From: Clostridiales bacterium
GTDB lineage: Bacteria; Bacillota; Clostridia; Christensenellales; Aristaeellaceae
Direction of reading: 5' to 3'
Length of the DNA stretch: 64,000 bases
Assembly: GCA_004557905.1 (NCBI GenBank)
Contig: SFFH01000001.1
Location: 1-64,000, forward strand
Made by a program: the position numbers and the translations under genes. Positions 34,964-43,825 of this stretch are shown here, piece by piece; the stretch's first letter is position 1; each line of letters begins with the position of its first letter. Under the pieces are notes generated by a model. It had not been told where the DNA came from. It ran no database searches and worked only from the letters and a program-made list of their open reading frames with translations.

Positions 34964-35410
34964 GTGGGCGTAATCCTTGAAATCCTGGGCAACCGGGTGA
35001 TCCAGGCGGCGGCGCTGGCCTGGGCCGTTGCGCAGGCGCTGAAAGTGATGCTGACGCTGGCGATCAGCAGGCGGTTTGACAAATCGCGCGTGCTCGGCTC
35101 CGGCGGCATGCCCAGCTCGCATTCGGCGATGGCATGCGCCATGCTGATGACGATTGGATTCAGAGAGGGCTTTTCGTCCTCCATCTTTGCGCTGGCGTTC
35201 TGCTTTTCCGGCGTTGTGATGTACGACGCGGCGGGCGTGCGCCGCTCCACGGGCAAAAACGCCGCGGTGATCAATCAGCTGATGGATATGCTCTCGGGCA
35301 ACGGATACACGTTTGACGAGAAACGCCTCAAGGAGCTGGTGGGCCATACGCCGATCCAGGTGCTGGCCGGCGCGCTGCTGGGCACGCTGATCGGCACGCT
35401 GATGGCGTAA
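34964..35410 (+). CDS. Divergent PAP2 (DUF212/YuiD-like) membrane protein
   Basis: 148 residues with about four hydrophobic segments. GSGGMPSSHSAMACAM matches the phosphatase-like SGxxxSxH motif of divergent PAP2 proteins, and YDAAGVRRSTGKNA is the second family block. A lipid phosphatase role, possibly on polyprenyl phosphates, is suggested by its place after ispA but is untested. GTG 34964 follows GGGAGGA. Confidence 0.88.
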   Translation: MGVILEILGNRVIQAAALAWAVAQALKVMLTLAISRRFDKSRVLGSGGMPSSHSAMACAMLMTIGFREGFSSSIFALAFCFSGVVMYDAAGVRRSTGKNAAVINQLMDMLSGNGYTFDEKRLKELVGHTPIQVLAGALLGTLIGTLMA

Positions 35411-35441
35411 GCGGTCTGCGATTGACCGGCGGGACAAGCGC

Positions 35442-35470
35442 TTGCGCGGGCTTGACAGCTGTGGTATAAT
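35442..35470 (+). promoter_or_regulatory. Promoter of OLE RNA
   Basis: -35 TTGCGC (35442-35447), 17-bp spacer, perfect -10 TATAAT (35465-35470). A perfect TTGACA at 35452 is only 7 bases from the -10 and cannot act as its -35. Confidence 0.75.
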
Positions 35471-35476
35471 ACAACA

Positions 35477-36174
35477 CAGGTGGTGCAGTATTCTAGTCAG
35501 CAGAGCCGCTTCTGAAGACGGGGCTAAAAATCCGTTAAAGGGCATATCGATGAAGTTTCTGGTACCGGCTGCTGACGCCCAGTCGGGGGTCGGTGCTGGA
35601 AGTAAGAATTATGGGCGGCCGTCAATGGCATGATGGAGTTCGACCCATTTTTCGTGGAGGCATGGTGCACAGGCATCATGAAAACCTGCATGGTGGTACA
35701 CAAGCTGCCTGCAGTGTAGCCTGCCTTGAGTGGTTGTGGCGGATCATGGAACAACGCGCGGTGACCAAAGGCTCACGGAAACCGCCGCGATCGCTGTGTG
35801 AAACCACGGCTGCAAAAGAGGCTAGGAGGCAGCCGACGCTGCCGAGGAAAGCTCCTAGACTGTCGATGAGGATATGACAGAGATTACAGTGTGGACTCAG
35901 TGGTAATTCGGTCGTGCGCGCGGAAACGGCGCAACGTTCGTTTTCAAGGGAAACCGCTCCTATGGCGACAGGGAGTAACGGACGGGGAAATCCTACCGAA
36001 CCTATGCCGCAAGGTTTATTTGTCGTATCACCACCTATTTTCTGATGAACTGCAGCTGCATTGGAATCTTGCAGCGAGCACAGAGTTCCGCTTCTTGCCA
36101 AGCTGTTCGGAAGCGGGGGCGCGCACGGCGCGCTATGTCGTTTGAAACGCCCACGCATGTTCGTGGGCTTTTTT
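35477..36174 (+). ncRNA. ole: OLE RNA (ornate, large, extremophilic RNA)
   Basis: An approximately 700-nt stretch with no credible gene, its own promoter and its own terminator. Position between ispA and the oapA homologue, with folD-xseA-xseB upstream and dxs-tlyA-argR-recN downstream, is the classical OLE locus of Bacillus halodurans and anaerobic Firmicutes. Visible helices: GTCAGCAG (35496-35503) / CTGCTGAC (35569-35576), and nested CTAGGA + GGCAGC (35822-35833) with GCTGCC (35838-35843) + TCCTAG, leaving a one-sided GAGGAAAG loop. Known OLE RNAs are about 600-650 nt, bind OapA at the membrane, and affect tolerance to cold, alcohols and Mg2+. The exact 5' end is inferred from the promoter; the family name rests on synteny, size and the oapA partner, not on a covariance search. 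Confidence 0.88.
36149..36174 (+). terminator. Terminator at the 3' end of OLE RNA
   Basis: GCCCACG (36149-36155) pairs with CGTGGGC (36162-36168), followed by six T residues. It lies 27 bases before the oapA RBS, so oapA needs read-through or a weak extra promoter. Confidence 0.9.
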
Positions 36175-36214
36175 GAAATGCAGATATGAAAGCGTATTTC
36201 GGAGTGAAGTTTTT

Positions 36215-36796
36215 GTGAGCAAAAAAGAAAAGGCCAGACAGAGCAAGCAGAAGTGGATATTGACGGTCGTCTGCCTGTCCTTTGGCCTTTCCGTGGTGAT
36301 GTCCTTTGTGACCAGCCTGTTTGTGGAGTCCGCGGGGCTGCTGGTCGCGCTGCTTTCGCTGATTGCGCTGGTGATGATCGGCATCATCACGGACGTGATT
36401 GGCACGGCGGTGACCTCCGCGGATGAGCAGCCGTTTATCGCCATGGCCTCCAAGCGGATTCTCGGCGCGAAGCAGGCGCTTCAGCTCATCCGCAAGGCGG
36501 AGCGCGTCTCGAGCATCCTCAACGACGTGGTGGGCGATATCGTGGGCATCATTTCCGGCTCCGCCGGCTCGGTTATTGCGGTGTACCTGGTGTCGCTGGG
36601 GCTGAAAAGCGCGATTGCATCCATGCTGATCACAGCGTTCACGTCCGCGTTCATGATCGGCGGCAAGGCGTACGGCAAGGGACTGGCTATCGCCAACAGC
36701 GACAGGATTGTGCTGACGGTCGGACGGGTCATGGCTGTCTTTGAAAAGAAGGGCAAGCCGAAGCAAAAGAAGAAAATGCGTAAGGAGGCGCTGTGA
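36215..36796 (+). CDS. oapA: OLE-associated protein A (OapA)
   Basis: 193 residues with about four hydrophobic helices, Lys-rich ends, and the hallmark stretch GTAVTSADEQPFIAMASKR followed by NDVVGDIVGIISGSAG. This matches OapA, the membrane protein that binds OLE RNA as a dimer and anchors it to the membrane; the B. halodurans protein is about 180 residues. GTG 36215 has GGAGTGA 7 bases upstream; the frame runs back to 36173 but over the terminator. It overlaps dxs by 4 bases. Confidence 0.9.
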   Translation: MSKKEKARQSKQKWILTVVCLSFGLSVVMSFVTSLFVESAGLLVALLSLIALVMIGIITDVIGTAVTSADEQPFIAMASKRILGAKQALQLIRKAERVSSILNDVVGDIVGIISGSAGSVIAVYLVSLGLKSAIASMLITAFTSAFMIGGKAYGKGLAIANSDRIVLTVGRVMAVFEKKGKPKQKKKMRKEAL

Positions 36797-38682
36797 ATAT
36801 GGCAATTCTGCCCGGAATTCATGGGCCTGAGGATGTCAAGAGGCTGTCGGTGACCGAGTGCGAGGCGCTCGCCACGGAGATCCGGCAGACGATTATCGAT
36901 ACGGTTTCCCGCCAGGGCGGCCATCTGGCCTCGAACCTGGGCGACGTGGAGCTGACCATTGCGCTGCACCGCGCATTTTCCAGCCCCACGGACAAGATCA
37001 TCTTTGACGTGGGCCACCAGATCTACACGCACAAGCTGCTCACCGGCAGGCAGGAGATGTTTTCCACGCTGCGCTCCTACAAGGGCATGAGCGGCTTCCC
37101 CTGCCGCGCGGAGAGCGAGCACGACCTGTTTGACACCGGCCACTCCTCGACGGCGATCTCCATGGCGCTGGGCCTGGCCCGCGCGCGGGATCTCAGGCAT
37201 GAGGATTATCACGTCGTGGCGGTCGTCGGCGACGGCGCGCTGACCGGCGGCATGTGCTACGAGGCGATGAACGACGCGGGCAACGGCAAGAACCGCCTGA
37301 TCGTCATCCTTAACGACAACGAGATGTCCATCTCCCGGAATGTCGGCGCGCTGTCGGAATACTTCAAGCATCTTCGCGCCAGCGCGTCCTGGTACGGCGG
37401 CAAGAAGCGCATCAAGCATCACCTGCAGCGCATTCCGCTGATCGGCAATCCGATTGCCAATTTGATGGAAAAGGCCAAGAACATGATCAAATCCGTCGTG
37501 ACGGAGGGCGAACTGTTCGAGGCGCTGGGCTTCCGGTATCTGGGCCCGTTCGACGGACACAATATCGACGAGATGACGCGCGTGTTTGAGGAGGCCAAGC
37601 AGGTCACCGACACGCCGCTGCTCATCCATGTGATCACCCAGAAAGGACACGGCTACGACCTGGCCGAGCGCCAGCCGGAGAAATTCCACGGCGTGGCGCC
37701 GTTTCGCGTGGAAAATGGCCTGAGGCGCAACCAGTCCGCCGGGCCGAGCGCGGCGCAGGTGGCCGGCAGCGCCCTGACGGCGCTGGCTGCGCAGGATGAG
37801 CGCGTGGTGGCCATCACCGCGGCGATGGCGGGCGGCACGGGCCTGACCGGCTTTGCCAAGGCGTATCCGGAACGCTTCTTTGACGTGGGCATTGCGGAGC
37901 AGCACGCCGTCAGCATGGCGGCGGGCCTTGCGCGCGCGGGCATGCGGCCGTATTTTGCGGTATATGCGACGTTTTTGCAGCGCGCATACGATCAGATTGT
38001 GCACGACGTCTGCCTGCAGAACCTGCCGGTGACGATCCTGGCGGATCACGCCGCGCTGGTGGGCGACGACGGCAAGACGCACCACGGCGTGCTGAGCGTG
38101 CCGATGGTGCTGGGCATCCCGAACCTGACGCTGCTCGCGCCCAGGGACACGGATGACATCCGCGCGGCGGTGGAAGCCTCGCTCGGCGTGAACGGCCCGT
38201 GCGTGATTGAGTACCCCAAGGACGGCATTGAGCCGTATGCCAAGCCGCTTGACGGCAGGGCGCCCGAGGTGGGGCGCTGGCAGACGCTGCGCGAGGGCGC
38301 GGACGCGACGGTTCTGGCCTTCGGCCGCATGACGAAGCACGCCCTGCAGGCGGCGCAGCTGCTGGAAAAGGAGGGCGTGCAGATCGGCGTGATCGACGCG
38401 TGGTGCCTGCGGCCCATGGACATGGATTGCCTGCTGGCCCTGTTTGAAAGGAAGACAAGGATCATCACGATCGAGGAGGGTGAGTTGATCGGAGGCTTCG
38501 GCGCGGAGATCGCGCGGCAGTGCGCAGAGCATGGCGCGCGGGAGCCGCTGGCGATCCTCGGCCTGCCCAACCGGTTTATCGCGCACGGCACGGTCGATCA
38601 GCTGCTGGAGGAATGCGGCCTGAAGCCGGAGCAGATTGCGCAGAGGATCAGGCTTGCGCTTGCGGAGAAGAACGATGGCTGA
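36793..38682 (+). CDS. dxs: 1-deoxy-D-xylulose-5-phosphate synthase
   Basis: 629 residues, full length. Thiamine diphosphate-binding GDGALTGG...N and the His residues of GGHLASNLG and FDVGHQIYTHK are present, as is the C-terminal transketolase half (DVGIAEQHAVSMAAGLA). It makes DXP from pyruvate and glyceraldehyde 3-phosphate, the first step of the MEP isoprenoid pathway. GTG 36793 follows AAGGAGG by 4 bases; ATG 36799 is the alternative. Confidence 0.97.
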   Translation: MNMAILPGIHGPEDVKRLSVTECEALATEIRQTIIDTVSRQGGHLASNLGDVELTIALHRAFSSPTDKIIFDVGHQIYTHKLLTGRQEMFSTLRSYKGMSGFPCRAESEHDLFDTGHSSTAISMALGLARARDLRHEDYHVVAVVGDGALTGGMCYEAMNDAGNGKNRLIVILNDNEMSISRNVGALSEYFKHLRASASWYGGKKRIKHHLQRIPLIGNPIANLMEKAKNMIKSVVTEGELFEALGFRYLGPFDGHNIDEMTRVFEEAKQVTDTPLLIHVITQKGHGYDLAERQPEKFHGVAPFRVENGLRRNQSAGPSAAQVAGSALTALAAQDERVVAITAAMAGGTGLTGFAKAYPERFFDVGIAEQHAVSMAAGLARAGMRPYFAVYATFLQRAYDQIVHDVCLQNLPVTILADHAALVGDDGKTHHGVLSVPMVLGIPNLTLLAPRDTDDIRAAVEASLGVNGPCVIEYPKDGIEPYAKPLDGRAPEVGRWQTLREGADATVLAFGRMTKHALQAAQLLEKEGVQIGVIDAWCLRPMDMDCLLALFERKTRIITIEEGELIGGFGAEIARQCAEHGAREPLAILGLPNRFIAHGTVDQLLEECGLKPEQIAQRIRLALAEKNDG

Positions 38683-39496
38683 CAAGAAGAGAGTGGATGT
38701 GGCGCTGGTGGAGCGCGGCCTGGCCGCGAGCCGCGAGAAGGCGCAGGCGCTGGTGATGTCCGGCGTGGTGTATATCGGGGAAAACAAGGTGACCAAGGCG
38801 TCTGTAGCCGTAACGGACGCGGACGAGCTGATCGTCCGCCAGACGGGCACGGGCTATGTGAGCCGCGGCGCGCTGAAGCTGGAGAAGGGGCTCAAGGTAT
38901 TTGGCGTGGACCCGGCCGGCGTGGTGGCGATGGATCTGGGCGCGTCCACGGGCGGCTTTACCGACGTGCTGCTCAAAAACGGCGCGGCGCATGTGTACGC
39001 CATCGACGTGGGCTACGGGCAGCTGGATTGGGGTCTGCGCAACGATCCGCGCGTGACGGTCATGGAGCGCACCAACGCGCGCTACCTGAAGCGCGAGGAC
39101 CTGCCGCTGCGGCCGACGCTGGGCGTGATGGATGTGTCCTTCATCTCCATCACCAAGATTCTGCCGGCGGCGGCGGAAATCATGGGCGAGGACGGCGCGT
39201 TCATCTCGCTCATCAAGCCGCAGTTTGAGGCGGGACGCGACCGCGTGGGCAAGAAGGGCGTCGTGCGCGACAGGCAGGTGCACCGCGACGTGATCGCCGA
39301 GGTACTCGCCTTCATCGAAAACGAGCTGGGCTGGGCGGCACAGGCGCTGTCCTTTTCGCCCATCAAGGGGCCGGAGGGCAACATCGAGTTCCTCGTGCAC
39401 ATCCTGCCCAAAGCCCGCGCGACGCACAGCGTGACGCCGGAGGAGATCGACGCGGTCGTCGCGGCGGCGCACGAAAGCCTGCACGACGCGCAATAA
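38675..39496 (+). CDS. TlyA family rRNA 2'-O-methyltransferase/hemolysin-like protein
   Basis: 273 residues: an N-terminal S4 RNA-binding domain (KKRVDVALVERGLAASREKA, quoted in part as VERGLAASREKAQ) and an FtsJ-type SAM domain (MDLGASTGGFTDVLL, then VMDVSFISI and LIKPQFEAGR). TlyA (YqxC) methylates 16S and 23S rRNA in some species. ATG 38675 overlaps dxs by 8 bases. Confidence 0.93.
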   Translation: MADKKRVDVALVERGLAASREKAQALVMSGVVYIGENKVTKASVAVTDADELIVRQTGTGYVSRGALKLEKGLKVFGVDPAGVVAMDLGASTGGFTDVLLKNGAAHVYAIDVGYGQLDWGLRNDPRVTVMERTNARYLKREDLPLRPTLGVMDVSFISITKILPAAAEIMGEDGAFISLIKPQFEAGRDRVGKKGVVRDRQVHRDVIAEVLAFIENELGWAAQALSFSPIKGPEGNIEFLVHILPKARATHSVTPEEIDAVVAAAHESLHDAQ

Positions 39497-39520
39497 CGAC
39501 CATTCAAGGAGAAGACTGAT

Positions 39521-40405
39521 TTGATCAGACGGATTCTCTTTTACTTCAACAAGGGCAAGGATGCCGCGGCGGAGGCCGTGCATATCTGCGCGCAGCTGTG
39601 CCGCGCCCATGGCTTTGAGACGTGCTTTTTCATCGAGGACGCGGCATGGCTCGATGCGCATGCGCCGGGCGTCGCGCAGGACAGCGTGCTGCTTGAGCGC
39701 CCGGTTCCGGGCGAGACGGACCTGATTCTGGTCTTCGGTGGGGACGGCACGGTGCTGCGCGCGCTGGATTCCTATGTGTGCTGCAACATCCCGATGCTGG
39801 GCGTGAACCTGGGACGGATGGGCTTTCTGCTGGAGACGCAGCCGCAGGAGATGGGCGCGGCGCTCGAGCAGCTCAGGGCGGGCAAATACCGCATCGAACG
39901 GCGCATGATGCTGTGCGTGGAGGGCGAGTGCGGCGGCAAGCGCATTCTGGCGTACGCGACCAACGAGGTCTCCGTCTCGCGCGGCCTGTCCCAGCGGATG
40001 ATCGCGCTGGACGCGTTCGTGGGCGACATGCTGGTGGATCACTACATCGCCGACGGTCTGGTGCTCTCCAGCCCCACAGGCTCCACGGCCTATTCGCTCT
40101 CCGCCGGCGGCCCAATCGTCTCGCCGGACGTGCACTGCTTTGTGCTCAGCCCGATCTGTCCGCACTCGCTCACATCGCGCCCGATTGTGCTCTCGGCAAG
40201 CGAGCGCGTGCGCCTGAAAATCCACATGAAGGAGATGCGCGAGGGCATCCAGCTCTCGGTGGACGGCCAGGCGGTCTGCGAGATGCGCAACCACGAGGAA
40301 ATCAGCATCAGCCGCTCGCCGCATGACGCGCTGCTGATCCGCTTTGATGAACAACGCAATTATTTCTCGCTGCTCAAGGACAAGCTCTCGCAGTGGAGCT
40401 TGTGA
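39521..40405 (+). CDS. nadK: NAD kinase
   Basis: 294 residues. The diagnostic GGDGTVLRA, NEVSVSR and SSPTGSTAYSLSAGGP motifs are present. It makes NADP from NAD. TTG 39521 is the start: AAGGAGA lies 8 bases upstream and the first residues RRILFYFNKGK match family N-termini. Conserved position between tlyA and argR. Confidence 0.95.
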   Translation: MIRRILFYFNKGKDAAAEAVHICAQLCRAHGFETCFFIEDAAWLDAHAPGVAQDSVLLERPVPGETDLILVFGGDGTVLRALDSYVCCNIPMLGVNLGRMGFLLETQPQEMGAALEQLRAGKYRIERRMMLCVEGECGGKRILAYATNEVSVSRGLSQRMIALDAFVGDMLVDHYIADGLVLSSPTGSTAYSLSAGGPIVSPDVHCFVLSPICPHSLTSRPIVLSASERVRLKIHMKEMREGIQLSVDGQAVCEMRNHEEISISRSPHDALLIRFDEQRNYFSLLKDKLSQWSL

Positions 40406-40428
40406 GACGCGAACCGAAGGAGGCTGCT

Positions 40429-40878
40429 ATGAAAGCAAAACGCCAGGCGCTGATCCGCGAGATCGTGGAGGCCCAGAGCATTCAGACCCAGGAGGAGCTG
40501 GCCGAGGCGCTGCGCGCACACGGCATGGTGGTCACGCAGGCCACCGTTTCGCGCGATATCCGCGAGATGCATCTGCTCAAGGTGCTCGCCGAGGATGGCA
40601 GCTACCGCTATGCGACGATGGAGAAGAGCGATTCCGGCATGAACGACAGGCTGATCCGCATGCTTACAGATTCCGTCGTGGAGATGAACAGCGCGAACAA
40701 CCTGATCGTCATCCACACGCTGCCGGGCAGCGCGCATGTGGCGGCTGAGGCGATCGACAACCTCAAGTGGCCGGAGACGATCGGCACGATTGCAGGCGAC
40801 AACACGATTCTGGTGATCGTGCGCACCAATGAAGAGGTGGACACGGTGATGAAGCGCTTCCACAGCATCATCAAGTGA
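40429..40878 (+). CDS. argR: Arginine repressor ArgR/AhrC
   Basis: 149 residues: winged-helix N-terminus (REIVEAQSIQTQEELAEALRA, given partly as IQTQEELAEAL; VTQATVSRDIREMHLLKV) and the arginine-binding oligomerisation domain (GTIAGDNTILVIVR). It represses arginine synthesis and activates catabolism. ATG 40429 follows AAGGAGG; an in-frame start at 40393 overlaps nadK. Confidence 0.96.
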   Translation: MKAKRQALIREIVEAQSIQTQEELAEALRAHGMVVTQATVSRDIREMHLLKVLAEDGSYRYATMEKSDSGMNDRLIRMLTDSVVEMNSANNLIVIHTLPGSAHVAAEAIDNLKWPETIGTIAGDNTILVIVRTNEEVDTVMKRFHSIIK

Positions 40879-40951
40879 GTTTGGCATTCACAGCGCTTCG
40901 CCGGTCAGGCAACCGGCAGTTTGTTTTCGGGATACAGGCAGGAGGACGGCT

Positions 40952-42694
40952 ATGCTGCTGCAGCTGAGCATTTCCAATCTGGCGCTGATTGACGCCATGA
41001 GCATCGACTTTGCGCCCGGCATGAACGTGATGACGGGCGAGACCGGCGCGGGCAAGTCCATTGTCGTCGACGCGGTCAACCTGGTGCTCGGCGAGCGCGC
41101 GGACCGCGAGCTGATTACAAACGGAAAGCAGAAGGCGCGCGTGGAGGCGGTGTTTGACATCGCCGACAACGAGAAGGTGAAGACCCTGCTCGCCGAAATG
41201 GATCTGGAGGGCGACGAGGACACCGCGTCGATCTCCCGCGAGCTGACCAGCGCGGGCAAGAACATCTGCCGAATCAACGGCACGGTCGTGCCGCTGCAGA
41301 CGCTCAGGCAGGTTTCCGCGCAGCTGCTGGACATCCACGGCCAGCACGAGCACCAGCTGCTGCTGGACAGCCGGAACCACGTCGGGTATCTCGACGAGTA
41401 CGCGGCGGACGAAATCCATCCGCTGCTTGAGCGCTGCGGCGAGGCATACGCGGCGTGGCGCGCCTGCGCGCAGAAGCTCTCGCGGCTTCGCAAGAGCGTG
41501 GCCGAGCGCGAGCAGCGCATCGACATGCTGCGCTTCCAGCTCGAGGAGCTCAAGGGCGCTCGCCTGGTCGCGGACGAGGAGGAGGAGCTGGAGCGGCAGA
41601 AGGTCTTCTACCGCAACGCCGGCAAGATCATGGCGGCGTTTGACGAGGCCTGCGGCCTGCTGGATTCCGGCAGCGGCCGCGAATCCTCCGCCGTGGAGCT
41701 GCTGCGCGAGGGCGTGCGTGCGCTCACGCCGGTAGCGGCGCTGGACAGCCGCTATGAGACGGTGTATGCGCGGCTGGACGGCCTGTGCTACGAGGTCGAG
41801 GACGCGGTGGGCGAGCTGTGCTCGCTGCGCGAGGAGATGGACTACGACGATCGGGAGGCCGAGCGCGTGGAGAGCCGGCTGGATCTTCTGCACCGGCTCA
41901 ACCGCAAGTACGGCGCGACGACGCGCGAGATGATCAAATACCGCGACAGGATCGAGGCGGAGCTGGGCGAGCTGGAGGACTCCGACGAGGCCATGGAGCG
42001 GCTGGAGAAGGAATACCGGAGCAGCGCCCGCGCGCTGCAGGACGTCAGCGCACAGCTGACGCGCGCCAGACAGGAGGCGGCCCGGCGCTTTGAAACGAGC
42101 ATCGAGGCACAGCTGCACGATCTGGGCATGAAGAACGCGCGGCTGTCGATGGCCTTCGCGCCGCTTGGCGAGGGCGAACGCCTGAGCGACCGTTTCAGCG
42201 CGCAGGGCGTGGACCGCATCGAGATGATGTTCTGCGCGAACCTCGGCCAGCCGATGAAGCCGCTGGCGCGCGTGGCCTCCGGCGGCGAGCTCTCGCGCAT
42301 CATGCTGGCGCTCAAGAACCTTTCGGCGCAGAAGCCGGGCATTCCGCGCAGCATGGTCTTCGATGAGATCGACACCGGCATCAGCGGCCGCATGGCGCAG
42401 GTCGTGTCGGAGAAGATGTCGCAGATCGGCGACCATCATCAGGTCATCTGCGTGACGCATCTGCCGCAGATCGCCGCGATGGCGGACGAGCAGTTCCTGG
42501 TGAGCAAGAGCGACGAGAACGGTGTGACGCGCACGACGGTCGTTCACCTGGACCGGCTTGGCCGCGCGCAGGAGATCGCGCGCATGGTCGGCGGCGCGGG
42601 CTGCGAGAGCGAGAGCAGCATCCGCCACGCGATGACGATGCTCGACGAGGCGGACGCGCGCAAGAAGACGCTGCGCGAGGCCTATCACCTGTAA
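40952..42694 (+). CDS. recN: DNA repair protein RecN
   Basis: 580 residues, SMC-like. Walker A GETGAGKSIVVDAV near residue 30, central coiled coils, the ABC signature region (SGGELSRIMLALKN) and Walker B VFDEIDTGISG near 475. It acts at double-strand breaks. GGAGGACGGCT precedes ATG 40952. Last gene of the nusB-recN operon; a strong terminator follows. Confidence 0.97.
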   Translation: MLLQLSISNLALIDAMSIDFAPGMNVMTGETGAGKSIVVDAVNLVLGERADRELITNGKQKARVEAVFDIADNEKVKTLLAEMDLEGDEDTASISRELTSAGKNICRINGTVVPLQTLRQVSAQLLDIHGQHEHQLLLDSRNHVGYLDEYAADEIHPLLERCGEAYAAWRACAQKLSRLRKSVAEREQRIDMLRFQLEELKGARLVADEEEELERQKVFYRNAGKIMAAFDEACGLLDSGSGRESSAVELLREGVRALTPVAALDSRYETVYARLDGLCYEVEDAVGELCSLREEMDYDDREAERVESRLDLLHRLNRKYGATTREMIKYRDRIEAELGELEDSDEAMERLEKEYRSSARALQDVSAQLTRARQEAARRFETSIEAQLHDLGMKNARLSMAFAPLGEGERLSDRFSAQGVDRIEMMFCANLGQPMKPLARVASGGELSRIMLALKNLSAQKPGIPRSMVFDEIDTGISGRMAQVVSEKMSQIGDHHQVICVTHLPQIAAMADEQFLVSKSDENGVTRTTVVHLDRLGRAQEIARMVGGAGCESESSIRHAMTMLDEADARKKTLREAYHL

Positions 42695-42704
42695 AACAGC
42701 ATGG

Positions 42705-42734
42705 AGAAGAGGAGGAAAATCCTCTTCTTTTTTT
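42705..42734 (+). terminator. Terminator of the nusB-recN operon
   Basis: Perfect 9-bp stem AGAAGAGGA (42705-42713) / TCCTCTTCT (42720-42728) and a long T run. Confidence 0.95.
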
Positions 42735-42752
42735 GCCCGGATGCTGTCATGC

Positions 42753-42827
42753 GCGCGAAGCGAAGAAGGGGTTTGGGGATGAAATCCCCAAGCAGGTTTT
42801 AGGGCGGCAGCCCTAACGTACCCCATA
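42753..42827 (+). repeat. Dispersed double-hairpin repeat, copy 2
   Basis: GCGCGAAGCGAAG, hairpin A (TTGGGG 42773-42778 / CCCCAA 42786-42791) and hairpin B (TTAGGGC 42799-42805, loop GGCA, GCCCTAA 42810-42816). It lies immediately after the recN terminator. Confidence 0.85.
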
Positions 42828-42835
42828 AACAGGAG

Positions 42836-42882
42836 GAAAAAGCAGTTTCAGAGCAGGCTGCAAAGCAGCCTACGATTGAAAC
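42836..42882 (-). terminator. Hairpin ending the tocopherol-cyclase-like gene
   Basis: GTTTCA (42845-42850) with TGAAAC (42877-42882) encloses AGGCTGC (42855-42861) / GCAGCCT (42865-42871). On the minus strand it is followed by GCTTTTTCC, and it lies 25 bases beyond the stop codon of the minus-strand gene. Confidence 0.6.
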
Positions 42883-42906
42883 GGGTTTGATTGACCAAGC
42901 AGGCAT

Positions 42907-43800
42907 TCAGGAGCGCGAAAACTCGAAGCTCGCGCGCTCATCGGTGTGATCAAAGAACAGACGATTCTGAATATAGAACCGGTAGCGCACCTTTGCGCAG
43001 AGGCTTTCACGGATGGTGCGCGTCATTTCGCCCTGCACGGGCGCGCGGAGGGAAAGCTCCTGCGCGCGGAGTACATCGATCTCCAAACGATACCTGACCT
43101 GCCGGATCACGGCGCCATCCTCTGACCAGCGCTCTGCCCGTGCGCCGCGGTACGTCGCCAGACGGAACTCGCGCCCGCCGCAGCAAATCGCGCAGATGCA
43201 GCCGGTGAAGCGGCCGACGGGCAGGGGAATCGCGGCGACGGCGCACATCAGGCTGACCGGCTGAGGCTGCGCCCACAGACACTGCGTCCACAGATAGGCG
43301 CTTGGAAAGGAGCGCCCGCGGTCGGTCTCGATATAGCCCATGCCGTCGTCAAAGTCGAGGAGTTCCCCGTTCAGCATCACCTGCCCGCTGAGCGAATGCG
43401 CCATGCTGACGACGCCGTGCGCGCACTCCATGCGGGCAAACAGCCGGAAGGGGCCCATGATGTCGGAGGCAAGCGGCGTAAGCGGTCCGAAATCCAGCCT
43501 GCCGCGCAGGACGAGGCCGGGAGCATCGACGTCAAGCGCCATGCCCTCTGAAGAAAAGACGCTCTCGCCGAGACGAACGGAGAACGCCTCCCTGGAAGCG
43601 TCAAACGCCTCGCAGGGAAAATCCACCTGCCATGCCCTGCATCCGGTTACGACCTGAAGCGATGCGCTTCGCCTGCTGGCGGCGTCGATGTGCAGGGCGG
43701 GGATGAGCGCGAGGGCTTCGCCCGCCTTCGTCTGGCATTTCAGGTACCAGCCCTCAAAGTACGGGCCGCGCTGCTTTTCGCCGTGGTTTTGTCGTTTCAT
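42907..43800 (-). CDS. Tocopherol-cyclase-like protein
   Basis: 297 residues, soluble, no signal peptide. RGPYFEGWYLKCQ at the start, GYIETDRGRSFPSAYLWTQC in the middle and SLMCAVAAIPL match the tocopherol cyclase family (PF14249 type), lipocalin-like beta-barrel proteins. Plant and cyanobacterial members close the chromanol ring of vitamin E; the many homologues in anaerobic Firmicutes, including this one, lack the tocopherol pathway, so their lipid-like ligand is unknown. It is followed on the minus strand by a hairpin terminator and preceded by the DUF421 gene (25-base gap), so the two form an operon. Confidence 0.75.
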   Translation of the reverse strand: MKRQNHGEKQRGPYFEGWYLKCQTKAGEALALIPALHIDAASRRSASLQVVTGCRAWQVDFPCEAFDASREAFSVRLGESVFSSEGMALDVDAPGLVLRGRLDFGPLTPLASDIMGPFRLFARMECAHGVVSMAHSLSGQVMLNGELLDFDDGMGYIETDRGRSFPSAYLWTQCLWAQPQPVSLMCAVAAIPLPVGRFTGCICAICCGGREFRLATYRGARAERWSEDGAVIRQVRYRLEIDVLRAQELSLRAPVQGEMTRTIRESLCAKVRYRFYIQNRLFFDHTDERASFEFSRS

Positions 43801-43825
43801 CTGCTCACCTTCACCGCATGAAGCG

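Noticed and set aside
35452..35470. TTGACA with TATAAT before OLE RNA
   Set aside because: The spacer is only 7 bases. TTGCGC with a 17-base spacer is used instead.
35524..36145. Small open frames inside the OLE region on either strand
   Set aside because: They are short, lack RBSs and family motifs, and overlap paired RNA stems.
36481..38850. 789-codon open frame on the minus strand
   Set aside because: It lies opposite oapA and dxs, encodes His/Arg/Ala-rich sequence typical of antisense frames in GC-rich DNA and has no RBS or family motif.
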